Part shown: one piece after another, positions 1 through 10,585 of the stretch | Position numbering within the stretch: position 1 is the stretch's first letter | Layout of the letters: the number at the start of each line of letters is the position of its first letter | Assembly (NCBI GenBank): GCA_963971405.1 | Contig: OZ020484.1 | Span: forward strand, 12,462,001-12,526,000 | DNA from: Psococerastis gibbosa | Lineage: Eukaryota; Arthropoda; Insecta; Psocodea; Psocidae | DNA: 64,000 nucleotides | Direction of reading: 5' to 3' | Position numbers and translations under genes: made by a program | Notes under the pieces: generated by a model | Database searches by the model: none | What the model was told of the DNA's origin: nothing | The model's input: the letters and a program-made list of their open reading frames with translations, nothing else

Positions 1-129
1 AAACATTTCCGTCAATGTCATTTGCATTCTGCAATGCGAAGTCGGTGGAAACCCCGCCTAAGTCTTGAATGTCTGCTACCACGTCACCGTATTTGTATTT
101 AGCTCTAGCCGGTCGGTGGAAACCCCGCC
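1..129. mobile_element. Nested foldback MITE, right half (cut by the window edge)
   Basis: Right arm of the composite described at 26469: inner end GGTGGAAACCCCGCC, adaptor TAAGTCTTGAATGTCTGCTACC, outer end ...GGAAACCCCGCC followed by TAA. Confidence 0.7.
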
Positions 130-597
130 TAAGGTAGGCTACTGCAGTCAAGACTGTATGTATAGGGTAGTGGTACAAGACCGCACACCGGAAACCTGAA
201 AAAAATAAAAAATAATAATAACGAGTGGTATTAATGTCAATTGTCTGAATTTGGAGAAAATTTCTACTTTCCGTAGCAAGCATTTCCACCATGATCACCA
301 TTCACATCAACAATTCACAGACCCCTGCATGTTTCGCACCCCACTTCCCGGAAGCGTCCATTGACCCGCTGGAGAAGAATCCTCCGCACTTACTTTTAGT
401 TTTTCCTCGCTTTTATCCCTAAGGAGGGGTCAGCGATACGACGCAGGTTCTCATAATCCTCCGCAATGGCTTATAAATTAGAAAATACCTCAATGGATTA
501 TTCAATGCTGCCATCACCATGCGGCAGAACGAAAGGAGCTAAAGGGGCAATTATTCAGCATGTTCGATTATTATTATTATTATTTTTTTAAGGCAAA

Positions 598-869
598 GAC
601 GGCTATTCCACCGGCGATTTTACTTCATATTTGATTTTGTCATTGACGTTTGTTTTGTTTTAAGGAGTATTATGTAGATAATTAACTTATCTATTATAAA
701 TTAAGTTATAATATGGTAGAGACTTTATTAATGATGTCTGCTACCATATTATAACTTAATTTATAATAGATAAGTTAAGTATCTACATAAAAAATAGTCT
801 CCATAAAACAAAACAAACGTCAATGACAAAATCAAATTTGAAGTAAAATTGCCCATCGGAATAGCCGCC
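598..869. mobile_element. Foldback MITE (GGCGGCTATTCCA group)
   Basis: Near-palindrome of about 270 bp: GACGGCTATTCCACCGG at left, CGGAATAGCCGCC at right, central hairpin GGTAGAGACTTTATTAATGA then TGTCTGCTACC. About 85% alike to the copy at 34271. Confidence 0.75.
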
Positions 870-1393
870 AAAGTGAAAAGATGAGCCGAGGCGCAACGTG
901 ATGTTTATTCCAGGCTTATCTCTTCAGCTGCTGAATTCTCTACCGTCCTCGTACTTGTATCTAGTATCGACAATAGGCTAAAGTTAGCTGCATTTTAAAT
1001 CCTTAGGCTTCTGTTTTTTTATTACTGTCAAGGCGTGGGATCATTGTGGACTTCTGCGCTGTTATGTGGAGGTAGATTTCATCTAAGACCTAGGAAGAGT
1101 GTACCTGTACACAGGACAGTGCATATAAGGATGGGTTTAATAGCGAGACTGGCATTGCACTGACCTCATATAGGAGCTGGTTCGCCGGACTTAAGATGGC
1201 CGTGGGTCAACCTTGAATGGCCTATTCGGAGGCTAGTCAATATGACTTCTTGTCGGTGCAGTTGAGAGGAAGTAGGCCAGTTATTTAACATTGGTTTGAT
1301 GTTACAGAGTTTATTGTTTATATTTAGGGGCTAATCTGATTGCCATTGTGATTTGTAGTAGTTCGAAACGGTGCGTCGGCGGGATACGTGTTA

Positions 1394-1515
1394 GGCGCAA
1401 ATTCCACCGACCTCGATAGTGATATTTACGTGGTAGCAGACATTAAAGACAGCCTAAAAATGTCTGCTACCACGTCAATATCACTATCACTATCGAGGTC
1501 GGTGAAATTTGCGCC
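1394..1515. mobile_element. Foldback MITE, short
   Basis: TTA-flanked palindrome: GGCGCAAATTCCACCGACC ... GGTCGGTGAAATTTGCGCC, loop region GTAGCAGACATTAAAGACA. Arms of about 55 bp. Confidence 0.8.
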
Positions 1516-1578
1516 TTACCAGACATTCATTGAGCCAGCGGATAGTGGGGACTAGAGTTCTATATAATATAGGAGAGA

Positions 1579-1722
1579 TAGGACATTCGAGCGCGCCAAA
1601 AATATTTTTTGAATCTTCGGCCCGCCGGGTACACCTCGTCTTCTATGACTAGCCGTGGAAAAAAGCGTACCAGGTGGCCCCAGGATGAAATGAATATTTT
1701 TGACTCACTCGAATGTCCCATC
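1579..1722. mobile_element. Inverted-repeat element (GGACATTCGAGCGCGC ends)
   Basis: AGGACATTCGAGCGCGCCAA at left and an inverted, decayed TTTTTGACTCACTCGAATGTCC at right. Similar ends occur at about 34561-34668 and, as a single end, at about 37150-37170. Confidence 0.5.
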
Positions 1723-2517
1723 TGTTCCATAGAGAACTCTATTGTGTACATTATCGTAGTTTCTTTATCTAGCTTCCATAAGCTGAGCTTTGTAACAGGT
1801 TAGATCTATTATTTCTTACGTCAGTCACCACTCACCATTCTGTATTGTACTAAGAGTAACACAATTGAAAATTGGCCACGGTTGTAACTTGTAACATGGC
1901 ATTACAGATTACTGATCATCAAAGCCTCGCAAGTGCTGCACCTCCGTCATGTCGTATTGTATTGATTATTGTTAAATTCTATATTACAACTGTTTTTATA
2001 GCTGTTACAATAGCGCTGGCCTGGAGCAGGGTCATTTATTAGTAAGTAAGTTCAGTATTTAGATACCTAATTTAAAGTCTTCGATTATTAATAGTCAAAA
2101 TGTTTCCCCGAAGTTACTATGGTCCCCAAGGGAAATCTGCTGCGTGTCTAACTACCAACCATTATTTCCTGGACTTTGAACTTTGAAGAAATAGTGACTA
2201 CTGCATTCGAAATTTATCTGATGCCAAATTGAAATTAAGTATTGCGTCTGTTTCCGGGTTGTTTCTCATACGTCACTTTCTGTATACGAACAGGGGTCCA
2301 GAGATTCTCCTTGTGACCTACGACTATTCTTATTTTACCAAATATTTCTGGAAGTCTTTCTATTATCTCCGTGCCTGTTATGACCCCACTTCTCCATTTG
2401 TATTGGTGCTACTCCTGCCGATACTAGGCTAAAACTATCCTTCGAATTTTATTACTACTGTTGAAAGGCTGATAAAGTACCCATATAGATTCCGCACCTA
2501 TAATAGAAATAGCCTAG
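1723..2517. other. No gene or repeat recognised
   Basis: AT-rich; short ORFs only, none with a family motif. The same holds for 130-597, 870-1393 and 2699-3035. Confidence 0.5.
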
Positions 2518-2698
2518 TCAGGACATGTAGAGTAGTGGTACAGACTCCGGCTTTCACCCGAAAGGTTGTTGGTCCTACACTTATTACATTTTCTGGCCAT
2601 TTTTTGGGAGGGCATGTAAAGCAGGCCTTTGAGCGAGGGCATTACAGCTCTAACTCCGCGAGGTTGGCTTGGTAATAGAACAAAAAGTCAATATTTTT
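2518..2698 (+). repeat. tRNA-derived SINE family 1
   Basis: Head GTAGAGTAGTGGTACAGAC (A-box-like) and GTTGGTCC (decayed B box), then the family body CTGGCCAT...GGCATGTAAAGCAGG, CTAACTCCG and AGAACAAAAAGTCAATATTT. Confidence 0.7.
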
Positions 2699-3035
2699 CT
2701 TTTATGTTTAGTATGTACGCTATTTATTTCAAAATTCATAAATGGATGGCAGATGGCATACGATGTTATCGTCAATTCCCAATCATGTTATACATAGCTT
2801 TCTCTCGCCCACGAATTGCTTGTATAGGTAGTGCTCTACTTCGGAACCTATATTATTACACCATATAGAACATTGTGCTCGCACTCGTCCTTCAGTGTAA
2901 TTGTGTGTTATAAAAATACAAAAAACTTTCACTGACACATTATTATTACTATATATTGTATAATAGAGTGGCAAAGTGGTAGCGTGCTTGTGTTTGTGTT
3001 TGTGCGAGCTTCTGCACACCTTGCAATCGGACTAA

Positions 3036-3319
3036 GGCGGGGTTTCCACCGACCTCACATTGCAGAATGCAAATGACATTGAATTGTTCTTTTTATAGAA
3101 ATCTATTAAAATGTTTGTACTTAACATATCCCATGACGCCATTTTTACTCTATGATCATTGATCAATTTTAACTATGGCATAGAGTAAAACAAAAATTTC
3201 CGTCAATGTCATGTGCATTCTGCAATGCGAGGTCGATGGAAACCCCGCCTAAGTCTTGAATGTCTGTTACCACGTCAACGTAAGTGCATTCTGCAGTGAG
3301 AGGTCGATGGAATACCTCC
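3036..3319. mobile_element. Nested foldback MITE, left outer arm missing
   Basis: TAA on the left and TTA on the right. Left edge is the inner element (GGCGGGGTTTCCACCGACC); right edge carries the adaptor AAGTCTTGAATGTCTGTTACC and a different outer end. ORFs over it on both strands are by-products of the palindrome. Confidence 0.7.
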
Positions 3320-4202
3320 TTACTGTATAAAGTATACTGTAACATGATAGTTACAGTCAATCCTGCTAAAGGTAAAGGGTTCACATTCTGTTTGCCATCA
3401 TGCTGTAATAGTAGTATGGATGCGAATTCAATTAATTTTCCACGTAGGAACCATTCAATGGCTAATTTAAGTAATTTTATGCAATTAAATTCTATATTCA
3501 ACCTTGTATATATATACGAGTACCTGGGTAAAGAGGCTTTTAGTTTTTTTTTGTCGTGGATTTGGAATTAGTGGCTATCTTATTATTTTCCAATCTCATT
3601 TCTTACTCTCGTGGAACTCAAAGTCAAGCAACTTGGTTACATAAATTTATAAAAGAGCGCCACCTTATATTTTTCTTCCTTTACAACCGGTTGTTAGAGC
3701 TGGAGATGTCTGGAACAGGTACTTCTCCAGGCTGATTTCGTCTAAAACGGGTCCGAACGTGTGGGCAGCAATTGGCTCTATGCTCCCGATAACGTCTAAT
3801 GAAGGTTCTTATTTCAACCTCTGCTGCGACTCTGGTCTAGCCCGATAAAAATTTACCTTTACAATTTTAACTTAATTTTTTATGTAGACCATGTATCAGA
3901 CAGGTGATATATTTTATTAGGTAAAGATATATTATACATTAGACCAACAGTCTACCAACAAAGCAAGTCCGTTTTATTATTTGCATCTTCTCTTTGAGTT
4001 GAGCAAGGCTCAAATTGCTGATAAGCTGTAACTGTGCTAGCTGGTTTCTCTCTGTAGATGTAGATGACAGTTCTTACCGAAAGCGCTCAAGGTTTGTCGT
4101 AACGCTTAGTTGGTTTCTTATAGACAAAGTTAATTTTTCTATCGATTATTTGGGTATTACTAATTCTAGTTGTTATAACAAGTTTTAATAAAACACTAAG
4201 TT

Positions 4203-4345
4203 TTTACAAAGGCTTTCATGACCGGAGTTACGTGACGAAGCAGTAGAATCTGGGAGGATAGGCTATGGTCGTTCTGAAACGTTGGGAAATACGCTTTCAG
4301 AACGAACACGGCCTATCATCCCGGATTTTACTTCTTCGTCACTAA
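4203..4345. mobile_element. Foldback fragment (GTGACGAAG...CCCGGATTTTACT)
   Basis: Inverted arms GTGACGAAGCAGTAGAATC / GGATTTTACTTCTTCGTCAC and GTCGTTCTGAAACG / CGCTTTCAGAACGA. One arm recurs at about 16925-16975. Confidence 0.55.
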
Positions 4346-4549
4346 GTTTTTGTTTGTTTATTAGTATTAATATTTTTTTTTTAAAGGGGCTTCGTTGCAC
4401 AGCTAGATTAAATGGATGAATCGTGTACAAATTATATCAAAGTGATGCACCAGTGCCCAGGGTATGCATGGCTATCTTCTATTATATCGTATTTCGTGCA
4501 TTGAATACAAGTAAACACATCGACTTCGATGGCAAGGTGGTGGCGAGTT

Positions 4550-4827
4550 TTTTGAGAATATACCCCCCCCCCCCCCAAATTGAGTTAGCCCATGATTTTT
4601 ATAAATCTACATGCCAAATTTCATTTAAATTCACCGAGTAGTTTGTCCGGAAATCGATGAACAGACAGACAGAGCGACAGACAGACAGACAGACATTTCG
4701 TAAAAACCACTTTTTTGGTTCCTGGGACCCTAAAACGTGTAAATCCGTTGAAATCTCGGAATCGAAAATTTCGACCATCACAAAGCTTTCCTTATACTAC
4801 GTATAAATTGGAAAGCAATAATAAACA
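4550..4827 (-). mobile_element. CAGACAGA-containing DNA element, partial
   Basis: Minus-orientation fragment of the family at 7852: (CAGA)n block, CACAAAGCTTTCCTTATACT and the end TTGGAAAGC. Confidence 0.65.
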
Positions 4828-5289
4828 GCTTGCTACTACTACGGACCACAAATGGTTATACAGTAGTTATGGATATAGTGGGAGAATTGCCATTGCGCAT
4901 TTTTGTGATTCCCAAGTAATTGTGCCGTTGCCTGAGAACTGTGAGTGAACTAGGTCGGTACCTGACCTCTGCACATTCACTCAACCCTTGCATCAGCGCA
5001 CCAAACCGCCATCTCTGGTTCTCGGCATCAAACGATTTAATCGTGTCTCTGGCCATCTGCTGTGTGTTTCACGGAAGCGCATAAAAATAGCGTCTCGAGT
5101 TCTTTATTAATACGAATATAAAACAAGTTATGTATTTTGAATGAGTGCAGTTAGTAGAGCGGCGCTTTAGCATTCCTAGCTTCAAGCATGGCTTTTAAAT
5201 ATGCTATATATTTTTTATTTTTTTAACTTTTTGGAACCGGATCACCTCCCATTGGGAAGATAATTCAATTGTTTAAATTTGAATTTTCC

Positions 5290-5427
5290 CCGCTTAGCAC
5301 TGCGACGATTACCTACATCTAAAATTACAAAAATCTGAAATTTGCTTGTATTTTATTCCGCGCTTAGCACTGCAACGATTACCAGCATCTAAAATTACAA
5401 AAATCTTAAATTTACTTGCCTTTTATT
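5290..5427. repeat. Tandem duplication, 70-bp period
   Basis: Two copies of CGCTTAGCACTGC(G/A)ACGATT followed by ATCTAAAATTACAAAAATCT, 70 bases apart, between inverted CAATTGTTTAAA (5268) and TTTAAACAATTG (5429). Confidence 0.7.
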
Positions 5428-6139
5428 TTAAACAATTGAATTAATCCCATCACGTGACTTGGTATTAAATAAACCCACGGATTATAATTGCCATGATCAG
5501 GCTGCAGCTGTATGCACAGAATAATCTTCACATTGACAAGTTGCAGCAAGTCTGAGAGATGTTGCAACAAGATGCACCGTGTTTCCACAAGCTCGATGTT
5601 TTTGGTATACATCGAAAAATCTAAGTTATTGTATAGTACAGGTAATTTTTATGAATTTCTCCAAGTATTAGAGGTAGGTACTCATTTACTTGTGGTAAAG
5701 TGGAAAACTGAGGTGAAATGGGGAAGCATATAAAAGGAGGGTATAGGCTGGAAGGCAAAGCTTATCAGCAAATAAATATTACTGAAAAGGGAAGCAAAAT
5801 AAGTTGACAATTGCTGTTTGCTGTAAACACACTCCCGATGTTGACTCAGGAGGTTTAATTCTTTGCCTTCGTGCACCTCCAATTTACGATTCCTTCATTC
5901 AGTATCCCTCGGGCTCGACCACGTTGGTTTACTGTGCATTTCTCCAATTTAAAATGTTATTCATGGTCTTTGTTTTCTTGCTACTAGTTTACCTTCTACG
6001 AAGGCCTTTCATTGGATATTACATAGTAGTTTTTATTTTTCCTCTCAAAATCCGATTCTATCTAGTGTCAAGCCAAGTTCTACCTATGCTAACCATATTT
6101 TATTCACCCGCTCTCCTACACACATTTTAACAACCATTA

Positions 6140-6526
6140 GGCGCCCATTCCATCGGCCGGCTAGGGCTATTTACAAAAACAGTGACGTGGTAGCAGACAT
6201 TCAAGACTTAGGCGAGGTTTCCACCGACCTGGCATTGCAGAATTGACGGAAATGTTTATTTTTCTCTATGCCATAGTTTAAATTGATCAATGATCATACA
6301 GTAAAATCACAAACAAACAAACAAACTAAAATTAAAAAATGGCGTCGTGGGATATGTTAAATACAAACATTTTAATAGATTTCTATAAAATGAAAAATTC
6401 TAATTTCCGTCAATGTCATTTGCATTCTGCAATGCGAGGTCGGTGGAAACGCAACCTAAGTCTTGAATGTCTGTTACCACGTCACTGCTTTTGTAAATAG
6501 ACCTAGCCGGTCGATGGAATGGCACC
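6140..6526. mobile_element. Nested foldback MITE, complete
   Basis: TTA target duplication, outer arms GGCGCCCATTCC / CGATGGAATGGCACC, inner element starting after AAGACTTA. Left inner arm lacks about 20 bases (GCAGAATTGACGG), otherwise as at 26469. Confidence 0.8.
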
Positions 6527-6537
6527 TTAACAGGATG

Positions 6538-6820
6538 CAGTGGCGGACACAGCTTTCTATTTTGGGGAGGGGCATCCCTCAAAATGCCACCTCAGGTATA
6601 AACTGAGAATAAAAACAATACGGTATTTTATATAGGCCCAAGTTGATTCCATTTTTCCAGACTACACTGGTTGGTGCATACAAAACCATTAAAGATGTAT
6701 TATTTTACAATAACACTTTTCATATTTCATGTCAAAAAAAAAAAGTTATAATTTTGCCGCCTTTTTCAAATTTTTGGAGAGGGTTATGACCACCGTGACC
6801 CACCTCTGTGTCCGCCACTG
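6538..6820. mobile_element. hAT-type MITE
   Basis: 283 bp, terminal repeats CAGTGGCGGACACAG / CTGTGTCCGCCACTG, perfect 8-bp target duplication ACAGGATG (6530-6537, 6821-6828). It inserted at the very edge of the nested foldback ending at 6526. Confidence 0.9.
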
Positions 6821-6904
6821 ACAGGATGTGGAACGTAGATAATGGTCACCCCTGGATTATGCGGTTGCTATTTTTATTTAATTTACTGCGTAAGTTATTA
6901 AGAA

Positions 6905-7290
6905 TTGGTGTATGGAAGTTGTAGAGGTCTACTTCAGACCTACACCTGCAACACGAAGCAACGGCGAGACCTTGTAAGGCCAGCGCCACGCACAGCCAAG
7001 TGTGAGCGACTGGATCCTATACTACAAGGTTTCGCCTACCTTAGAAAACTCCCGATTGAACTGAGAGCGGCGAGAAATGCTACTAACTTCCCTAAATTGC
7101 TGAGATCATCTCTTAGAGAAAGCTTTCTACTTTGTCACTGAGGCACTAGCACAATGACAATGACAGAACTATCTGATTTTGACGATATTTTGACGATTTT
7201 ATTTTACTTTATACTTTCTTGTCAATTACTTGTTGATTACTTGTTTTGTATAATTTAACAGGAATATATATTTATTTATTTATTTATACA
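6905..7290 (+). pseudogene. Probable LINE 3' end relic
   Basis: A 78-codon ORF (RTAKCERLDPILQG, LRKLPIELRAARN, FPKLLRSSL) has the R..R...N.LP.ELR....F...L pattern of LINE ORF2 C-termini. An AT-rich 3' UTR follows, ending in a (TTTA)n tail near 7270-7285. A related tail is at about 14745-14825 (TTTGTCATTGTATAATTTAA). The protein match is short. Confidence 0.5.
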
Positions 7291-7300
7291 CAATATCATA

Positions 7301-7512
7301 GTCTGGGCATGTAGAGTAGTAATGACTCTGACTTCACCTGAAAGGTTGTTGGTTCTATTCCCGCACTTGCTACATTATCTGGCATTTTCATCATGTAAAG
7401 CAGGTGGTCCCCGGTTTTCTTAGTTGAGTGTAAGAGAGGGCTTTATAGGCTTACAGCCCTAACTCCGCTAGATCAGCTTATATTAATAGAACAAAAGTCA
7501 TTTATTTTCCTT
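7301..7512 (+). repeat. tRNA-derived SINE family 1
   Basis: Full-length: GTAGAGTAG..., GGTTGTTGGTTCTATTCCC, GTAAGAGAGGGCTTTATAGG, AACAAAAGTCATTTATTT. Confidence 0.75.
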
Positions 7513-7560
7513 GCCCGTTATCCTTGGCCAAGGGGTTAGGGGCATACATTTCAACTATAC

Positions 7561-7752
7561 ACAAGGCCGTAGCCAAGGGGGGGGGGGGTTCATGGGGGTT
7601 CAAACCAACCCCCCCCCCCCTCACCCGAAATGAAATGGCTTGACACTAGATAGAATCGGATTTTGAGAGAAAAAATAGAAACTACTATGTAATATCCAAT
7701 GAAATTTCTGAAACCCCCCTTCCCCCGTAAAAAATCCTGGTTACGGCCTTGT
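7561..7752. mobile_element. Inverted-repeat MITE with long C/G runs
   Basis: ACAAGGCCGTAGCCAAGGGG / CTGGTTACGGCCTTGT ends. Part of its middle (7640-7706) is repeated in inverted orientation at about 6008-6072. Confidence 0.6.
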
Positions 7753-7851
7753 CTGTACAGTAGTAACAACATGCTGTATATAGATTTATCGTACACGCAT
7801 GTCCCCAAGCATTCGCTTGACGGGGATTAAGGTTGTGTTGTAACAATTTTA

Positions 7852-8608
7852 TTGCTCTCCAATTTATACCTAGGAAAGCTTTGTGATGGTCGAAATTTTC
7901 GATTCCGAGATTTCAACGGACTTACACGTTTTGAGTTCCCTAGAACCAAAAAAAAGTGGTTTTTACGAAATGTCTGTCTGTCGCTCTGTCTGTCTGTCTG
8001 TTCATCGAATTCCGGGCAAACTACTCGGTCGATTTTGATGAAATTTAGCATGTAGATTTACAAAAACCATACCTCAGGACAATTTATTTTTATTTTGGGC
8101 TAACTCAATTTGGGGGGGTTTTATTCTTTAAAAAACTAAAATAAAAAAAGTCTAAAAAAATTATTTCTCCAAAACGGCTCCAACGATTTCTTTTAAATTC
8201 ACATAGGCTATGTAGTAGTCGTTATTTATATTAGAAAAATGGGGAGGGTCGCTTTCCCCTAGACAGTTTGCTTCTGGGGGTAAAAAAAATAAAAATAACT
8301 AAATTTTAATGAAAAATGACTAAAAAATAATTTTTCTGCGAAACCTTTCTCTCAATGATTTCTACCTTCAGGTATGTTTTTGGTTCCTTTCAATAGAGTA
8401 ACAAAACCGAACCGGTTTCTTTCCCAAAAAAAGTATTTGGTTTTGCACAAAAAAAAATTATTGAAGAAATCATATAAAATTCACGCTCCAATCCTTTGCG
8501 TCCCGTGCCATTATTATTAAATTATTTACCATAAAAAACTCATTACCACTATCTACTAATTGATAAATTGGAAAGCATGCTCGAGTAAACTCGGACCGGT
8601 TCTTTGTA
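7852..8608 (+). mobile_element. CAGACAGA-containing DNA element, full-length copy
   Basis: Starts TTGCTCTCCAATTTATACC, ends with an inverted TTGGAAAGCATGCTCGAG tail; inside a (GTCT)n block, GATTTTGATGAAATTT and AAACGGCTCCAACGATTTCT. No ORF of note. Short inverted ends GCTTTCCAAT make it look like a non-autonomous DNA transposon. Confidence 0.7.
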
Positions 8609-9461
8609 GGGGATTTTTAATTTTTGGTGTTGTAACTGTACGGTATATATATAGGTATCGTAGGTTCGGCTTGGGTTTAAAATACGATAACTATGCTGCA
8701 TAGTCGAGATTCGTAGACCTAATAGTTTCCATCCATACAATTAGCTGTTACTTAGTGTATTGATATATTGGGGTTTTTTTACAAGGCGCGGGATATATTA
8801 TTGTATAGTATGGCATTGTGTAGTATTGTCTTTCTAAGCATACCCAACTCTAACTAAATCCGCCGGGAAATTTTTTCAGCAATTTGTAACATCATTGTCC
8901 ATCCCTATAATATAAGCACTTGATTGTAATGAGTACCTTGCCGAACCTTTATATAATAAATATATAAAGAAATATAATTAACCTTTTATTTAAAAAAAAA
9001 ATTGAATTTATCCCCTGTTTTGGGATTGGGTACCTAAATCATGGCAGCTGACAATGAGACACATTGTCATCCGGATTTAATGAGGTTCATTTGTGACGTC
9101 ATTTTGTAGATGGCAGCACCAGTTGCACTGATATCAAAGCGTTGATTTTTCCATAAGCCTCAATACTATTTTAAAATTATTTTATTTATGTATTATTTTA
9201 AAGTGATATTTTTCTATAAGTCATGGAGAATATATATATAAAATTATATGCAGCGAAATAAGGTCCAGGCATAGTAAAAATATTATAAAAAATATTAAAA
9301 GAATTAATTAGACGCTAAGAGCTTAGCTTTCATATGCAAATGGCGGCCATTTTGAATCAAATGGATATCTCATTGTCGTCAGCGAACCTAGTGACCAAAA
9401 CTGTCCCTACAGAACCTCATTGTCAGAGCCTGTATAGTCTTCGCTCATCAATGCAGTATTT
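8609..9461. other. Intergenic, nothing recognised
   Basis: AT-rich, no ORF above 60 codons with a motif; also 9651-9931. Confidence 0.5.
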
Positions 9462-9650
9462 TTTTTTTTTTTTTTTTTAAAGATTAATCGCATACAAACA
9501 ATTTAATGAATGTATCCGATTGACCTCTTCAGTCGCCTCTGTAGGTTAGCACCCGTGTTGAGTTACGACACGTCTCCGATCGCATGGCGTGTAAAGAGTC
9601 GCACAAGTGCAAGCACGTTACCACCTGGCCATCGAAGTCGATAAAGTTTT
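9462..9650. repeat. Dispersed repeat family 3
   Basis: T-run, then TTAATCGCATACAAACAATT, GTGTTGAGTTACGACACGTC and CGCACAAGTGCAAGCACG. Other copies: 47085-47280, 58300-58460, 59095-59268; fragment 63580-63660. Confidence 0.65.
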
Positions 9651-9931
9651 ATTTTATAGTTAAGGTGGATGTAGATAATATACAATAATATCTTGAATTG
9701 AAAAAGTCAATGAAATCGGTTAAATCTACTGGATGTCGTATCTCGTATCGTATATTATTAGAGTTTGAATACATTGTGAAGTAGACTGTATGTTCACAGA
9801 CATCAAACAGCAAATGATATTGGCAGAGATTCCAACCGCATTGGAATCAGACTGAAACGTTCCCATTCCCAGTCATAGGCTATATTAAAAGATGCAAAGC
9901 TGGAACTACTATACACTATACATTTTCCATA

Positions 9932-10108
9932 GGTGGCTATTCCATCTGTCAATAATCCGTCATTTGTGCATCTAAAATTGATAAGATGTTTGTTTTTAGG
10001 AGACTATTCTGTAGATACTTAATATCTATTATGAATTAAGTTATAATATGATAGAGACTTATTATTGATGCAAAAATGATGGATTATTGACAGATGGAAT
10101 AGCCGCCA
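9932..10108. mobile_element. Foldback MITE (GGCGGCTATTCCA group)
   Basis: GGTGGCTATTCCATCTGTCAA ... GACAGATGGAATAGCCGCC with a middle related to 34271 (TAGATACTTAATATCTATTA). Appears internally deleted relative to it. Confidence 0.7.
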
Positions 10109-10190
10109 TATTGTCAAATTTTTATGATAATTACAATCCGATTATATTTGGAAAACTTGTAAAAATCGAATGGACTCGGTGTTCCGCTTA

Positions 10191-10585
10191 GGCGGGGTTT
10201 CCACCGACCTCTCATTGCAGAATGCAAAGACATTGACGTGGTAGCAGACATTCAAGACTTAGGCGGGTATTCTACCGACCTCTCATTGCAGAATGCAAAT
10301 GACATTGATGGAAATTTGAATTTTTCTTTTTATAAAACTCTATTTAAATGTTTGTAATTAACGTATTCCATGACGCCATTTTTTAATTTTAGTTTGTTTG
10401 TTTGTGATTTTACTCTATGAACATTGATCAATTTTAACTATGGCATAGAGTAAAACAAAAATTTCCGTCAATGTCATTTGCATTCTGCAATGAGAGGTAG
10501 GTGAGGTACACGCCTAAGTCTTGAATGTCTGCTACCACGTCAATGTCTTTGCATTCTGCTATGAGAGATTGGTGGAAACCCCGCC
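10191..10585. mobile_element. Nested foldback MITE with variant outer arms
   Basis: TTA duplication; outer ends GGCGGGGTTTCCACCGACC / TTGGTGGAAACCCCGCC, adaptor GTAGCAGACATTCAAGACTTA, then the inner foldback. A paralogous empty site at 12970-13031 confirms both borders. Confidence 0.88.

Larger units (their letters stand above)
3320..5289. other. Intergenic, only repeat fragments
   Basis: Besides the foldback at 4203 and the element at 4550, nothing supportable is seen. 5508-6139 is likewise empty except for a repeat fragment at 6008-6072. Confidence 0.5.

Noticed and set aside
3169-3571. Overlapping ORFs of 95-110 codons on both strands
   Set aside because: They lie across the nested foldback at 3036-3319; palindromes give mirrored open frames. 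No protein motif.
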